A model generated the notes under the pieces. That model had not been told where the DNA came from and searched no databases. It saw only the letters and a list, made by a program, of their open reading frames with translations. Both the position numbers and the translations under genes were made by a program. From assembly GCA_041905525.1 (NCBI GenBank), contig JAYRKY010000001.1:62001-126000 (forward strand): DNA of 64,000 bases. Reading direction: 5' to 3'. This stretch comes from SHVO01 sp041905525 (GTDB taxonomy: Bacteria > Pseudomonadota > Alphaproteobacteria > Rhodospirillales > Rhodospirillaceae). Within the stretch, counting starts at the first letter, position 1, and each line of letters opens with the position of its first letter. This document shows positions 44,816 through 56,275 of this stretch, one piece after another.

Positions 44816-45535
44816 ATGAGAAAGTTGTTCTATTGCGCAGCCATAGGCGCCGCTCTGTTTTCGACGTCACTGCTGGCGCAGTCCTACGATGAAGGTGCGA
44901 AGGCGTACAATAAGCGCGACTTCAATACCGCGATGAAGAACTGGAAACCGCTTGCCGAGCAAGGTGACGTAAAGGCCCAGTACAATGTGGGTCTGCTCTA
45001 TGCCCAGGGCCTGGGAGCCGACCAGAGCTACAAAGAGGCCGTGAAATTCTGGACAATGGCGGCGAACAAGAGCAGCCCTGAAGCTTCGCTCGCGCTGGGC
45101 CGCACATATAGCCAAGGACGCGAAGGCGTCGAAAAGAATCCCGCGGAAGCCGCCAAGTGGTTTCGAAAGGCCGGTGAAGCGGGCAACGCCGAAGCGCAGG
45201 CGGAACTCGCCGGGCTCTACGAACGCGGAGAGGGCGTAACGAAGAGCGACAAGGACGCGGTCGACTGGACGAAGAAGGCTGTTGCGCAAGGCTATACGCC
45301 CGCCATGGCCTCGATGGGAACGCGTTACGAGACCGGCAAGGGTGTGCCGCAGGATAAAACGAAGGCGTACACCTATTTCACCCTCGCCGTCGCGAAAGCG
45401 ACCGGTAAGGAAGCCGAGACGGCAACCGCCAGCCGCAACCGCATCGCCGCGGACTTGAAGCCCGACCAGGTGAAAGCGGCGCGCGATGCGGCCAGCAAAT
45501 GCATGGCTGCGAATTACAAGAACTGCGCGCTCTAA
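44816..45535 (+). CDS. Exported Sel1-like repeat (SLR/TPR) protein
   Basis: A 239-residue protein with a Sec signal peptide (cleavage near LLAQS, residue 22) and about five Sel1-type repeats, each with the A-x2-G-x-LY / A-x-Y-x-A/W pattern: AQYNVGLLYAQG, ASLALGRTYSQG, AQAELAGLYERG, AMASMGTRYETG. The tail has a Cys pair (CMAANYKNC). Repeat proteins of this kind are scaffolds for protein-protein contacts in the envelope. GAGG is about 7 bases before the ATG. It appears monocistronic, with a candidate promoter upstream and a strong hairpin downstream. Confidence 0.87.
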   Translation: MRKLFYCAAIGAALFSTSLLAQSYDEGAKAYNKRDFNTAMKNWKPLAEQGDVKAQYNVGLLYAQGLGADQSYKEAVKFWTMAANKSSPEASLALGRTYSQGREGVEKNPAEAAKWFRKAGEAGNAEAQAELAGLYERGEGVTKSDKDAVDWTKKAVAQGYTPAMASMGTRYETGKGVPQDKTKAYTYFTLAVAKATGKEAETATASRNRIAADLKPDQVKAARDAASKCMAANYKNCAL

Positions 45536-45554
45536 AAGAACGCCAACCCATCTT

Positions 45555-45594
45555 CGGCGCGAGGGCACTGCGCTCCTCGCGCCGTTTCCTTTTC
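45555..45594 (+). terminator. Rho-independent-like terminator after the Sel1-repeat gene
   Basis: A 10-base-pair GC-rich stem (CGGCGCGAGG at 45555-45564 with CCTCGCGCCG at 45575-45584) and a 10-base loop are followed by TTTCCTTTTCC. It begins 19 bases after the stop codon. The T-run is interrupted, so efficiency is uncertain. Confidence 0.65.
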
Positions 45595-45654
45595 CAGACG
45601 AACCTTTTCCACCGGATCACGCGTTAAATCCCTACGTCTGCGGGAGGGAATGAC

Positions 45655-46179
45655 GTGCGGTTGTGCGTCCGTTTCAATGTGCTCGGACTTGTCGCTGTGG
45701 GTTTCGGCATTTCCGCCTGCGCGGCCGGGACGCGCACCGACCCTTTGCCGATCGTTATGCTTTCCGACACTGTTCCGGCGTCCGCGGACCCCGCGCCTGA
45801 AGAGTCGCTGGCGATGCGTCTTGCGCTTCCGCCTCCCTCCAGGCGGGCGTCGCCGGAAAGCCGCAATACCGTCGCTCCCCGCAAAGATCCGCCAACCGTC
45901 ATGCGGCCGATCGTTCCCGCGCCGGTGCAATCGATCGCGGGCCTTAGCGAAGACGACGTTTTGAACATTCTGGGCGAGCCGCAGGAACGCAGCGAGAGCA
46001 CGGGACGCAGGGTGTAGATCTATGCCGGCGCCGGCTGCACGGTCGAGGTCACCTTCTTTCGCGACGTTATGCGAAACGCCTATGCGGCGCTCTCGCAGAA
46101 GTCGACCCGCGCCGACGGTGCGAGCAGCGGGAGCTGCAAGCGCGCGCCCACGTTCAATAGTGCTCCAGCGCGACTGTAA
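45655..46179 (+). pseudogene. Small lipoprotein gene interrupted by an in-frame TAG
   Basis: The reading frame encodes a lipoprotein signal (lipobox ISAC near residue 22), a Pro-rich linker and a C-terminal segment reading LSEDDVLNILGEPQER. It then meets TAG at 46015-46017. The frame continues for 53 more codons to TAA at 46177-46179, and the sequence directly after the stop (IYAGAGCTVEVTFFRDV) reads as a sensible continuation with the composition of the same domain. The stop sits where a Trp (TGG) would fit, as in GxRVWIY contexts of SmpA-like lipoproteins. Either the gene is inactivated by one base change or the sequence has an error. As written, a 120-aa truncated product is made. Function unknown. 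Confidence 0.65.
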
Positions 46180-46346
46180 CGGCGTCCGTATTGCTTTGTT
46201 ACAATTCGGCGTGCGCTGCATTGATTTGGCGTATCGCGCCGGGCCCTTGCGCTAGGCTATCATTCCCGCGCTCATTATTATTCGTGAGCCCTTCAGGCTC
46301 GGCTGCATCACGTCAGCCTCATATTCCAGACATCGGGAGATTCACC

Positions 46347-47165
46347 ATGCCTCACCTGCGTAACATCGCTCTTGTCTGTGCAGTGTCCGCCTTCGCGCTC
46401 ACCAGCGTCGTCGGCCAGACGTCTTTCGCCGCCGAGGCGCCGTTCAAGCCGCAGTCCGGCCAAGCCGGAAAGGATGTGGTGTGGGTGCCGACCCCGCAGG
46501 CCCTTGTCGACCGGATGCTCGACATGGCAAAGGTCACCAAGGACGATTACCTCATCGACCTTGGGGCGGGCGACGGACGTACCGTGATCACTGCAGCCAA
46601 GCGCGGCGTGCGCGCCCACGGGATCGAATATAATCCGGACATGGTGAAGCTTGCGCAGTTTAACGCCGCGCAGGAAAAAGTGACCGACAAGGCGACGTTT
46701 GCGCAGGCCGATATTTTTGCCTCCGACTTCTCCAAGGCGACAGTTATCACCCTCTTCCTTCTTCCCCAGCTGAACGTGAAGCTGCGCCCGACGCTCCTTG
46801 ATATGAAGCCGGGTACGCGTGTGGTCTCCAACTCGTTCAATATGGGTGACTGGGAGCCCGATGAAACCATCATGGCGAATTCGGACTGCACCAGCTGGTG
46901 CACCGCCTATAAGTGGATCATCCCGGCGAAGGTCGAGGGAAACTGGAAGCTTGCGAACGGCCAGCTTGCGCTCAAGCAGACTTATCAAAAGCTCGACGGC
47001 ACGCTCACCATTGACGGCAAGGCGCAGCCGATCTCCGAGGCCAGGATGGACGGCGCGAATATCGCCTTTACCGCTGGCGGAAAGAAGTACACCGGGCGCG
47101 TCGAAGGCAATGCGATGAAGGGCAGCGTCCAAGGCGGCGCGGCGTGGAGCGCCAACAAGGCTTAG
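46347..47165 (+). CDS. Exported SAM-dependent methyltransferase
   Basis: A 272-residue protein with a Sec signal peptide (IALVCAVSAFALTSVVG, cleavage near FAAEA, about residue 29). It has a class I methyltransferase core: LIDLGAGDGRTVITAAKRG (motif I, about 71-90), GIEYNPDMVKLA, and TLFLLPQLNVKLRPTL. The last 70 residues (YKWIIPAKVEGNWKLANGQ onwards) form an appended beta-rich domain. The ATG at 46347 has GGGAGA upstream. This is the second methyltransferase with an export signal in the window (compare 24320). Some DOT1-like or uncharacterised bacterial proteins share this layout. The acceptor is unknown. Confidence 0.82.
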   Translation: MPHLRNIALVCAVSAFALTSVVGQTSFAAEAPFKPQSGQAGKDVVWVPTPQALVDRMLDMAKVTKDDYLIDLGAGDGRTVITAAKRGVRAHGIEYNPDMVKLAQFNAAQEKVTDKATFAQADIFASDFSKATVITLFLLPQLNVKLRPTLLDMKPGTRVVSNSFNMGDWEPDETIMANSDCTSWCTAYKWIIPAKVEGNWKLANGQLALKQTYQKLDGTLTIDGKAQPISEARMDGANIAFTAGGKKYTGRVEGNAMKGSVQGGAAWSANKA

Positions 47166-47181
47166 GACGAAGAGCGGACGG

Positions 47182-47201
47182 GCCGCCGCTAGGGCGGCGG
47201 C
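47182..47201. terminator. GC-rich hairpin between convergent genes
   Basis: GCCGCCGC and GCGGCGGC pair across a 4-base loop, 16 bases after the methyltransferase stop and overlapping the last codons of the convergent minus-strand gene. It could end transcription on both strands, but there is no T-run on either side. Confidence 0.35.
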
Positions 47202-47464
47202 TCGTCGGCTCCCACCTGCTCGTTGCCGCGCGACTTGCGCACCGTCGGCAATGTTCTCGAGCTCTCGAGTTCGTTTCGGCGATTATGAAGAAGAACCAGG
47301 ACCGTTTCGCCGCGGCCTGAGGCGGCCTCTGCCTTTTGCATGGCGCGCCGCGCCGCCACGGCGCGCGCGGCGTAGGATCCAACGACGCGGTCTTCCTCCA
47401 CGATTTTCCACGCCCGCTCACGGTAAATCACTTTGACCGTCTTTTGAGTCATCGCGTCACTCAT
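47189..47464 (-). CDS. Small DUF2188-like hypothetical protein
   Basis: A protein of about 91 residues from the ATG at 47464 (a TTG at 47479 is possible). The N-terminal half, VKVIYRERAWKIVEEDRVVGSYAARAVAARRAMQKAE, resembles DUF2188-like proteins, in which a short beta-strand pair precedes an Ala/Arg-rich helix. The C-terminal tail is charged and low in complexity. It has no signal or membrane segment. It is convergent with the exported methyltransferase. Function is unknown and the family match is tentative. Confidence 0.5.
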   Translation of the reverse strand: MSDAMTQKTVKVIYRERAWKIVEEDRVVGSYAARAVAARRAMQKAEAASGRGETVLVLLHNRRNELESSRTLPTVRKSRGNEQVGADEPPP

Positions 47465-47674
47465 CTCGCTGACAAACAAGGCGAAGAGTGGCGGCGTGCG
47501 CGGCGCGGCGGCTATAACTTAGATCATATGGACCGCGTATTGCCCGGACCCGCGCGCGGGGTACGCCGCACGCGGGCAATGCGTGACAACTCAGCGCCCA
47601 ATAGTCCTTTTGGCTGCGCTTTTCCGGCGAATTCAGGGCTATCAAAACCCGCTTGAGGGCGTGGTACTATTGTC

Positions 47675-47995
47675 GTGTCTTCCCTCGGCTTCGAATCGGG
47701 TCGCGTGACGTCCGGAATCCCAGATCTCGACAAGTCAGACGACATCGCCACGCTCGACGATGGCGACGTGCCGTTTGAGGCGCCCGCGGGTCAACAGCCC
47801 GCGCGGCCCGCGCCGAAGATATACCGCAAGCGCAAGAAGAAGCGGACGCCGCTGATCGCGCTGCTGGCGATCGTCTACGCCATCGGTGCGGTCGGGATCG
47901 GCGCAGTTGATGAAGGCGGATTCTATCTTCTTGCCTGGCTGGTGAGCGTGCCGCTGCTTTACGCCCTGGGCCGGACACTGCGCTCGCGGATTTAG
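47675..47995 (+). CDS. Small membrane protein, hypothetical
   Basis: A 106-residue protein starting with GTG (another GTG at 47708 is possible). An acidic, Pro-rich N-terminal 50 residues lead to a basic patch (YRKRKKKR), then two membrane helices (about 60-78 and 82-99) and a short basic tail. The positive-inside rule places both ends in the cytosol. I do not recognise a family. It stands alone with about 200 bases on each side. Confidence 0.5.
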   Translation: MSSLGFESGRVTSGIPDLDKSDDIATLDDGDVPFEAPAGQQPARPAPKIYRKRKKKRTPLIALLAIVYAIGAVGIGAVDEGGFYLLAWLVSVPLLYALGRTLRSRI

Positions 47996-48226
47996 TTTCT
48001 CTACGCTCGCGCACGAACAGGCGATGTGGCCCCCCACTAATGGGTGATAGTTTCGACCTCATTCCCTAGGCCCTTTCGCTCCGATTGATCCCACGTGCAA
48101 CCGTTCCAACCGGCGCGTTGGTCCTCGCTTAACGCGATTTTTCCGGTTGTTCGCGCACCTTCGCTATCGCACTTTCCGCGCGCGGGATGCCGCGCGGGCG
48201 GCTTTGGGGTGGGGACTCTTTCGCGC

Positions 48227-51349
<3,123 letters not shown>

Positions 51350-52633
51350 ACCTTCTGGGTTGAACTGCCCTTCGGCGTCGCCGAGAACGCCAAGACCAAT
51401 ATCAAGGATCGCGACCTGCGCGGTCTGAAGGTGCTGCTTGTCGGGAGCTCCGAACCCCGGCGCAGCACCATCGACGGCTATCTCAAATTCTGGGGCGCGG
51501 AGGTCGAGGAGGCGGATGACGCCGAGGCCGCCGTCGCGGCGCTCAAGCGCGGCAATTTCTCCTCGGTCATGCTCGACTTGGGCTTGGATCAGATCCAACA
51601 CGAAATGGCCGTCGGCATTTTGCGCAAGGCCTTGCCGAAAGGTTCGATGCCGATCATCATTCTGCAGGACTTCCAGCATCGCGGCGCGCGCATCGTCGAC
51701 AAGGATCTGGTCACGGTCGACGCCAACCCGCTGGTGCGCTACCGCATCATCACCTCCGTCGCGGTCGCGGCCGGGCGCGCGAGCCCCGAAATCAAGACCG
51801 AGGACGACGCTTTGAAGGTTCAGCGCGGGAAAGCGCCGACAATCGAAGAGGCGTTGGCCGCGGGTCAGCTGATCCTGCTTGCGGAAGACAATCTTACCAA
51901 CCAGGACGTGATCCGCCGTCAGCTTGGTCTGCTGGGCTACACCTGCGAGGTAGCCAATAACGGGGCCGAAGGCCTTAAGGCCTACAAAACCGGCCGCCAC
52001 GCCATCCTGCTGACCGATTGCCACATGCCGGAAATGGATGGGTATGAGCTCACGGGTGCGATTCGTGAGTTGGAGAAGGGGACCGGGAAGCATTTGCCGA
52101 TTATCGCCGTCACCGCAAACGCGCTCCAAGGCGAGGCGCAGCGCTGCCTCGCAGCGGGGATGGACGACTATGTCAGCAAGCCGATCGCCATGCCGGCCCT
52201 TTCCGCGGCGCTGAAAAAATGGATGCCTGCGCCCGTGGCGGACACTTCCGCGCATGCCCAACCGGCGCCGGCAGCGCCGGCAGACACAAGCGTGCCTGCT
52301 GACGGCGCAGTCATCGACCCGCGCGCTATCCAGGATATCTTCGGCGACGACGCCGATACCTTTAAGGAAATTCTGGTCTCCTTCCTGGCGCCGTCGCAAG
52401 ACATCATCGCCGACATTTTGAAGGCGCAGGCCGACCGGTCGGCCGCCGCGGTCAAGGATGCCGCGCATAAACTGAAGTCCTCGTCACGCAGCGTGGGCGC
52501 CGCCGCACTCGCCGACGTTTGCGTGGACCTGGAAGACGCCGGCAAGACCGCCGACTGGACCCGTATCGATGCGCTCGCGCCGCAAGCGCGCGATCTGTTC
52601 GCGCAGGTCGAAGCCTATATCAAGACGCTCTGA
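51350..52633 (+). CDS. Receiver-receiver-Hpt part of the interrupted hybrid kinase
   Basis: In-frame continuation of the kinase gene after the TAG at 51347-51349; a GTG at 51431 could start a separate product of about 400 aa. The first 10 residues (TFWVELPFGV) finish the ATPase domain. A degenerate receiver lacks the N-terminal acidic pair (it reads LLVGSSEP). A complete receiver has LLAEDNLTNQDV, phospho-acceptor in LLTDCHMPEMDG (D1264 in full-length numbering), AVTANA and YVSKPI. An Ala/Pro linker leads to an Hpt domain with AHKLKSSSRSVGA (H1414). If the stop is real, this may act as a free phosphorelay protein. If it is an error, this is the C-terminus of one protein. Confidence 0.7.
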   Translation, partial: TFWVELPFGVAENAKTNIKDRDLRGLKVLLVGSSEPRRSTIDGYLKFWGAEVEEADDAEAAVAALKRGNFSSVMLDLGLDQIQHEMAVGILRKALPKGSMPIIILQDFQHRGARIVDKDLVTVDANPLVRYRIITSVAVAAGRASPEIKTEDDALKVQRGKAPTIEEALAAGQLILLAEDNLTNQDVIRRQLGLLGYTCEVANNGAEGLKAYKTGRHAILLTDCHMPEMDGYELTGAIRELEKGTGKHLPIIAVTANALQGEAQRCLAAGMDDYVSKPIAMPALSAALKKWMPAPVADTSAHAQPAPAAPADTSVPADGAVIDPRAIQDIFGDDADTFKEILVSFLAPSQDIIADILKAQADRSAAAVKDAAHKLKSSSRSVGAAALADVCVDLEDAGKTADWTRIDALAPQARDLFAQVEAYIKTL

Positions 52634-52649
52634 GTTCCGGGGGGAACCA

Positions 52650-53456
52650 ATGGACAAGCTGCCCGACTATTCATCCAAGCGTTTCCTGATCGTGGACGAT
52701 GAGCAGTTCATGATTGGCCTCGTTGAGCGGATGCTCAAGGAATGTAAAGCCGGTCTGATCATGAAGGCCAACGACGGCGGCGCCGCGCTTCGCTCCATCA
52801 AGGATAACTTCACCCAGGTCGATGTCATTATCACCGACTACAACATGAAGCCTCTGAACGGCCTGCAGTTGCTGCAAGGGGTTCGCCTCGGCCTCAATCC
52901 GAAGATTCCCCGCGACCAGGCGGTGATCATGCTGACGGGACATGGTGAATCCGATGTCGTGAAGTCGGCCCTGGCGCTGGACGTGAACGGCTATGTGGTG
53001 AAACCGGTCGCTCTCGACAAGCTGATCGATACTATCGAGAAGGTTTTCAAGCGCCCCCCGGTGCAAGTGAAAGACCCCGACTACTACCGCAACATGAAAG
53101 TCCCGAAGGCCTCCAGCCTCGGCGAGGATACAGGTGCACGCGCAAAACCTTGGACGATCATGGCGGCCAAGCCCTACCGCAGCGAAGCGGACGTGAAGGC
53201 CAAGGTCGAGGCCTTCAAGCGCGATCACGCCACCACGGACGGACTTGCCGAAGTGAAGATCAAGAACCGCCGCGAGTGCGCCGTGAACGAACTCTTCGAG
53301 GGCCAAATCCTTGCCCAGGACGTCGAAGCCGAAGAGGGCGTTATTCTATTGCGCAGAGGCACATATCTCTCCAAGGATATGATCGCGCGGCTGCGTGAAC
53401 TCGCCGCCGAGACGAATCCCGGCCAGACGGTCTGGATCGGCGAACTCGCCACCTGA
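52650..53456 (+). CDS. Response regulator with an HD-GYP-associated-type C-terminal domain
   Basis: A 268-residue protein starting at ATG 52650 behind GGGGGGAA, 16 bases after the kinase. The receiver is complete: D16, D17, phospho-acceptor D63 (ITDYNMKP), T96 and K118. The C-terminal 75 residues read VNELFEGQILAQDVEAEEGVIL-type, a small beta domain seen beside HD-GYP and other c-di-GMP proteins, but no HD-GYP motif is present. There is no DNA-binding domain. It is the probable partner of the hybrid kinase and may act by protein contact. Confidence 0.82.
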   Translation: MDKLPDYSSKRFLIVDDEQFMIGLVERMLKECKAGLIMKANDGGAALRSIKDNFTQVDVIITDYNMKPLNGLQLLQGVRLGLNPKIPRDQAVIMLTGHGESDVVKSALALDVNGYVVKPVALDKLIDTIEKVFKRPPVQVKDPDYYRNMKVPKASSLGEDTGARAKPWTIMAAKPYRSEADVKAKVEAFKRDHATTDGLAEVKIKNRRECAVNELFEGQILAQDVEAEEGVILLRRGTYLSKDMIARLRELAAETNPGQTVWIGELAT

Positions 53457-53471
53457 CGGGAACTTCCGGCA

Positions 53472-53999
53472 ATGAACGCTTCGAGTGGCGATCAAACGCA
53501 TGTTCTGCCGCCGAACCGACCGCCGTTGCTTGACGAGCATCTCGGCAACTGGCGCGCGCTGCGCGGCGGCGAGAGATATCCGCAATTGTCGACGCTCTTC
53601 GACCGCGTCAACCCGCGCCTGGCGCCGTGGTTTGTGATCATCGATATCGACCGCGACGAGGTGCAGCCTCTGCGCCTTATCGGGACACGAATCGTCGACT
53701 TCTTTGGCGGCGATCCAACCGGCACGGACTTCCTTTTGACGGTTGTACCGGCGGCGCGGCCGGTCTTCGTCGAGTGCCACCGGCGCATGCGCGCCGAGCC
53801 CGGCGGCAAATTTCATCTCAGCGTCTGTTCCACGACCTCGGGGCGGGAAGTGGAGGTCTTTGCCCTCGCGCTTCCCTTCCTCCGCTCCAATGGCCTTCCT
53901 TGCGCCGCCTGGCTTCTGGTGCCGGGAACGGAACTTAGCTACGGCGAACATGGCGCCGAAGTCCGGGCCATCATCGATCAGCGCTGGATCGACCTTTAG
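53472..53999 (+). CDS. PAS_5 domain protein
   Basis: A 175-residue cytosolic protein consisting almost entirely of a PAS_5-type domain, a family I know mainly from alphaproteobacteria. Marks are LGNWRALRGGERYPQLSTLFDR (the usual opening, W and R-x-G), PLRLIGTRIVDFFGGDPTGTDFL (as in LxLIGTxI..xFG.ELTGxxF) and LPFLRSNG. It has no output domain. It follows the response regulator by 15 bases and is probably in the same operon. It may bind a small ligand and modulate the signalling proteins around it. Confidence 0.78.
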   Translation: MNASSGDQTHVLPPNRPPLLDEHLGNWRALRGGERYPQLSTLFDRVNPRLAPWFVIIDIDRDEVQPLRLIGTRIVDFFGGDPTGTDFLLTVVPAARPVFVECHRRMRAEPGGKFHLSVCSTTSGREVEVFALALPFLRSNGLPCAAWLLVPGTELSYGEHGAEVRAIIDQRWIDL

Positions 54000-54024
54000 G
54001 CGCCGCAGGCGGGCGTCCCTATAA

Positions 54025-54059
54025 ATCAGGGTATATCAGGCGGTTGGGGATGGATCCCC
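54025..54059. promoter_or_regulatory. Short repeats and palindrome before the DUF3833 gene
   Basis: In the 154-base gap 54000-54153, ATCAGG occurs twice 10 bases apart (54025 and 54035). It is followed by the palindrome GGGGAT-GG-ATCCCC (54046-54059). Spacing of one helical turn suggests a possible protein site; nothing else supports it. Confidence 0.25.
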
Positions 54060-54153
54060 GGCCTCTGCCCGCCGCCCAATAGAGGCAGTGATCCGCCAAG
54101 CGGACCCGCACGTATCTAGGGGCAATCAATCAAAGCAGGACGCGGTCTGCCGC

Positions 54154-54768
54154 ATGACAGCATTTACGTTCACTGGTCTGAAGCGGGTGGCGCGCGCCAC
54201 GGTGGCCGTAACGGTCCTGCTTGTGATGTCCGCATGTGGGACTGCCATGAAACCCGAGGATTTTGCGAACACAACACCGCGTTTTCAGCCCGAGACGTAT
54301 TTTGACGGCAAGGTCAAAGCGTGGGGAATTTTCGAAGACCGTTTCGGTAAGCTTCGCCGCCAATTCACCGTTGATATCGACGGTAAATGGGACGGCAAGA
54401 CACTCGTTCTCGATGAACGGTTTGTCTATTCCGACGGCGAGAAACAGCGCCGTGTGTGGACGATCGAAAAGGTGGACGACAACAGCTATACCGGCAAGGC
54501 CGACGATGTCATCGGTACGGCCAAGGGTCGTAGCTTCGGTAACTCCCTGAGCTGGGCCTACGAAATGGATCTCAAGGTCGGTGACGGCGCCTGGCGTGTC
54601 AGTTTCGACGATTGGATGTTCCTGCAGCCGGGCGGCGTTGTCATCAATCGTGCTGTTGTGCGCCGCTGGGGCATCGAGATCGGCACCGTGACGCTCTCTT
54701 TCATGCCGCAGTCGATGTTGAAAGACGAGGAGCACGCTGAACTCTTCGTGCCGCGCGCGGCCGAGTAG
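54154..54768 (+). CDS. DUF3833 family lipoprotein
   Basis: A 204-residue lipoprotein. Signal with lipobox MSAC at about residues 26-29. The mature part shows FDGKVKAWGIFEDRFGKLRRQFTVDIDGKWDG, EQFVYSDGE-like repeats (FVYSDGEKQRR), GRSFGNSLSWAYEMDL and WMFLQPGGVVINRAVVRRWGIEIG. These match the DUF3833 family, a lipocalin-like beta-barrel. The start at 54154 is chosen because earlier codons lack a signal. The function of the family is not established; a lipocalin-like envelope role is likely. It lies inside the signalling island but may be its own unit. Confidence 0.82.
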   Translation: MTAFTFTGLKRVARATVAVTVLLVMSACGTAMKPEDFANTTPRFQPETYFDGKVKAWGIFEDRFGKLRRQFTVDIDGKWDGKTLVLDERFVYSDGEKQRRVWTIEKVDDNSYTGKADDVIGTAKGRSFGNSLSWAYEMDLKVGDGAWRVSFDDWMFLQPGGVVINRAVVRRWGIEIGTVTLSFMPQSMLKDEEHAELFVPRAAE

Positions 54769-54810
54769 ACGCGTCTTCGGACGCAGCGCGCTTACGCACC
54801 GGTCAGATCC

Positions 54811-55821
54811 ATGTTTTTGATTTTCGACGATGACGCCTATTCGGGCCCGCTGCTGGTGCGCGAGCTCGAGAGCCGCGGCTTCGGCCAAGTGGTCTTGGCG
54901 CCCGATACGCTCGCCCTCATGGAGCAACTGAACGGCGCGGTCGATGCGGTTCTGATCAATTTCCGTTTGGACCGGCCGGAACTGCTTTTGGCGTCCACCG
55001 CGGTCAAGCAGGCGACCACGGATACGCCGGTGCTCGTGACAGCCGCCCCTGGGCCGGCGATCGCGAAAGTCCAAGCTTGGGCGGGGCGCACCGGGGCGAT
55101 CGACCTCATATTTCGCAAGCCGCTCGATGACATCGGTTTCTTCGACGTCATAGACGATCTTCTCCAGCGCCGCCGCCTGGCACGCGAATTGGAACGGCGA
55201 TCCTCCCAGCTGGCGCAGCGCCTTCCCGAGCTGGCGCGTGATCTTCTCAATGATCCCACCAGCGATCTCGAACGTTCCGCCGAGCTGACCGAGGTCGCGA
55301 TTGTCGTCACGGATGTGCGCAACTCCAGCGGCCACATCTTCGCAACGCCGCCGCGCACCTACTTCGCCGAGCTGAACAATCGTCTGCGCGAGCAGGCAAG
55401 CCTAGTGCGCGCCAACGGCGGCACCGTTCTGAAATTCCTGGGCGATGGGCTCCTCGCGACGTTTCGGGGCGCGGGACGCCATCATCTCGCCGTCAGATGC
55501 GCGGCGGCGCTGCGCGATCACGACGCGAAGGCCGCCAGCAAAGGGTCAGTCCTCCATTGCGGCGTCGGCGCGGCGGAAGGGCTGGTCATCGCGGGCTACA
55601 TGGGTGAGCCGGGACATCTGCAATACGACATGATCGGTGGAACGGTCCATCTGGCCTCGCGCCTCTGTTCGCTCGCGGGGCCTGGGGAGGCACTAATTTC
55701 GTCCGATCTCTACACATCGGCGCAACTCAGCGTCGATGGCGCGCAGGCCGAGCGCGATCTTACGGTCAGGGGTATCGCGCACCCGGTCCAAGCGGTGCGT
55801 TTGTCCGCCAGACATGCTTAA
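54811..55821 (+). CDS. Class III adenylyl cyclase with an N-terminal pseudo-receiver
   Basis: A 336-residue cytosolic protein. Residues 1-120 have the receiver fold, with acidic D6-D8 and the FRKPLD lysine, but asparagine N50 sits where the phospho-acceptor Asp belongs. A short coiled linker leads to a class III nucleotide cyclase domain: metal aspartates D168 (VTDVR) and D212 (FLGDG), and the ATP-specifying pair K208 and D273 (QYDMIG). The transition-state arginine is R284, but the partner asparagine is H280. Adenylate cyclase activity is likely, though the Asn-to-His change could lower it. The small gene at 55834 follows after 12 bases. Confidence 0.8.
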   Translation: MFLIFDDDAYSGPLLVRELESRGFGQVVLAPDTLALMEQLNGAVDAVLINFRLDRPELLLASTAVKQATTDTPVLVTAAPGPAIAKVQAWAGRTGAIDLIFRKPLDDIGFFDVIDDLLQRRRLARELERRSSQLAQRLPELARDLLNDPTSDLERSAELTEVAIVVTDVRNSSGHIFATPPRTYFAELNNRLREQASLVRANGGTVLKFLGDGLLATFRGAGRHHLAVRCAAALRDHDAKAASKGSVLHCGVGAAEGLVIAGYMGEPGHLQYDMIGGTVHLASRLCSLAGPGEALISSDLYTSAQLSVDGAQAERDLTVRGIAHPVQAVRLSARHA

Positions 55822-55833
55822 CGGGGGCTCATC

Positions 55834-56139
55834 GTGAAAGAAAAATATACTGCGGCGCAGATCAGCCGGATTATCGACCAGGCCTTGGTCTATCAGTGCG
55901 CTTGTCCCGCGCAGGTCTGTAAGACCTTGCTGGAACTGCGCGAGCTGTGGGCGTATCAGCAGAACTGCCTGGGCAAGACAGATGTCGACAAAGCCGTGCA
56001 TCAGGCGATTGCCCTCTCGACCGAGATCGCGCATGCCGAATATGAGCGCTGCCTTGAGACACTGCTTCAGCTTGAGGGATGGGATCTCGCGACATTGACC
56101 ATGCCCGATCTGATGAAGGCGAAGGCGCTCAAGCTCTAG
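55834..56139 (+). CDS. Small helical hypothetical protein
   Basis: A 101-residue protein from GTG at 55834 behind GGGGG. It is predicted to be all helical, with a CxC pair (YQCACPAQVC, three cysteines within ten residues) near residue 22-29 and no signal or membrane segment. I do not recognise a family. It sits between the adenylyl cyclase and the chemoreceptor, 12 bases after the cyclase, so it may be a small partner or regulator of one of them. The cysteines could bind metal or sense redox state, which is speculation. Confidence 0.55.
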   Translation: MKEKYTAAQISRIIDQALVYQCACPAQVCKTLLELRELWAYQQNCLGKTDVDKAVHQAIALSTEIAHAEYERCLETLLQLEGWDLATLTMPDLMKAKALKL

Positions 56140-56186
56140 CCCGCGCGGTCGCCGCTTTAGCGCATCTAAATGTGGTTTAAGGGTGC

Positions 56187-56219
56187 GCTATCCCTTTTCG
56201 GGCTCGCGGCTATCCCTTT
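56187..56219. repeat. Direct repeat of 11 bases upstream of the chemoreceptor gene
   Basis: GCTATCCCTTT occurs at 56187-56197 and 56209-56219, a spacing of 22 bases or about two helical turns. It lies 57-89 bases before the chemoreceptor ATG, where a regulator could act. Each copy is preceded by GCG or GCG-like bases. Confidence 0.4.
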
Positions 56220-56275
56220 GGAGAGGGGGAAGGATCTGGCCGGGCCGGTACAGTCCTCCGCGTCGAGGAGGACCC

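Noticed and set aside
48107..48149. Inverted repeat CAACCGG ... CCGGTTG upstream of the hybrid kinase
   Set aside because: Arms of 7 bases separated by 29 bases in GC-rich DNA are expected by chance, and no promoter element lines up with them.
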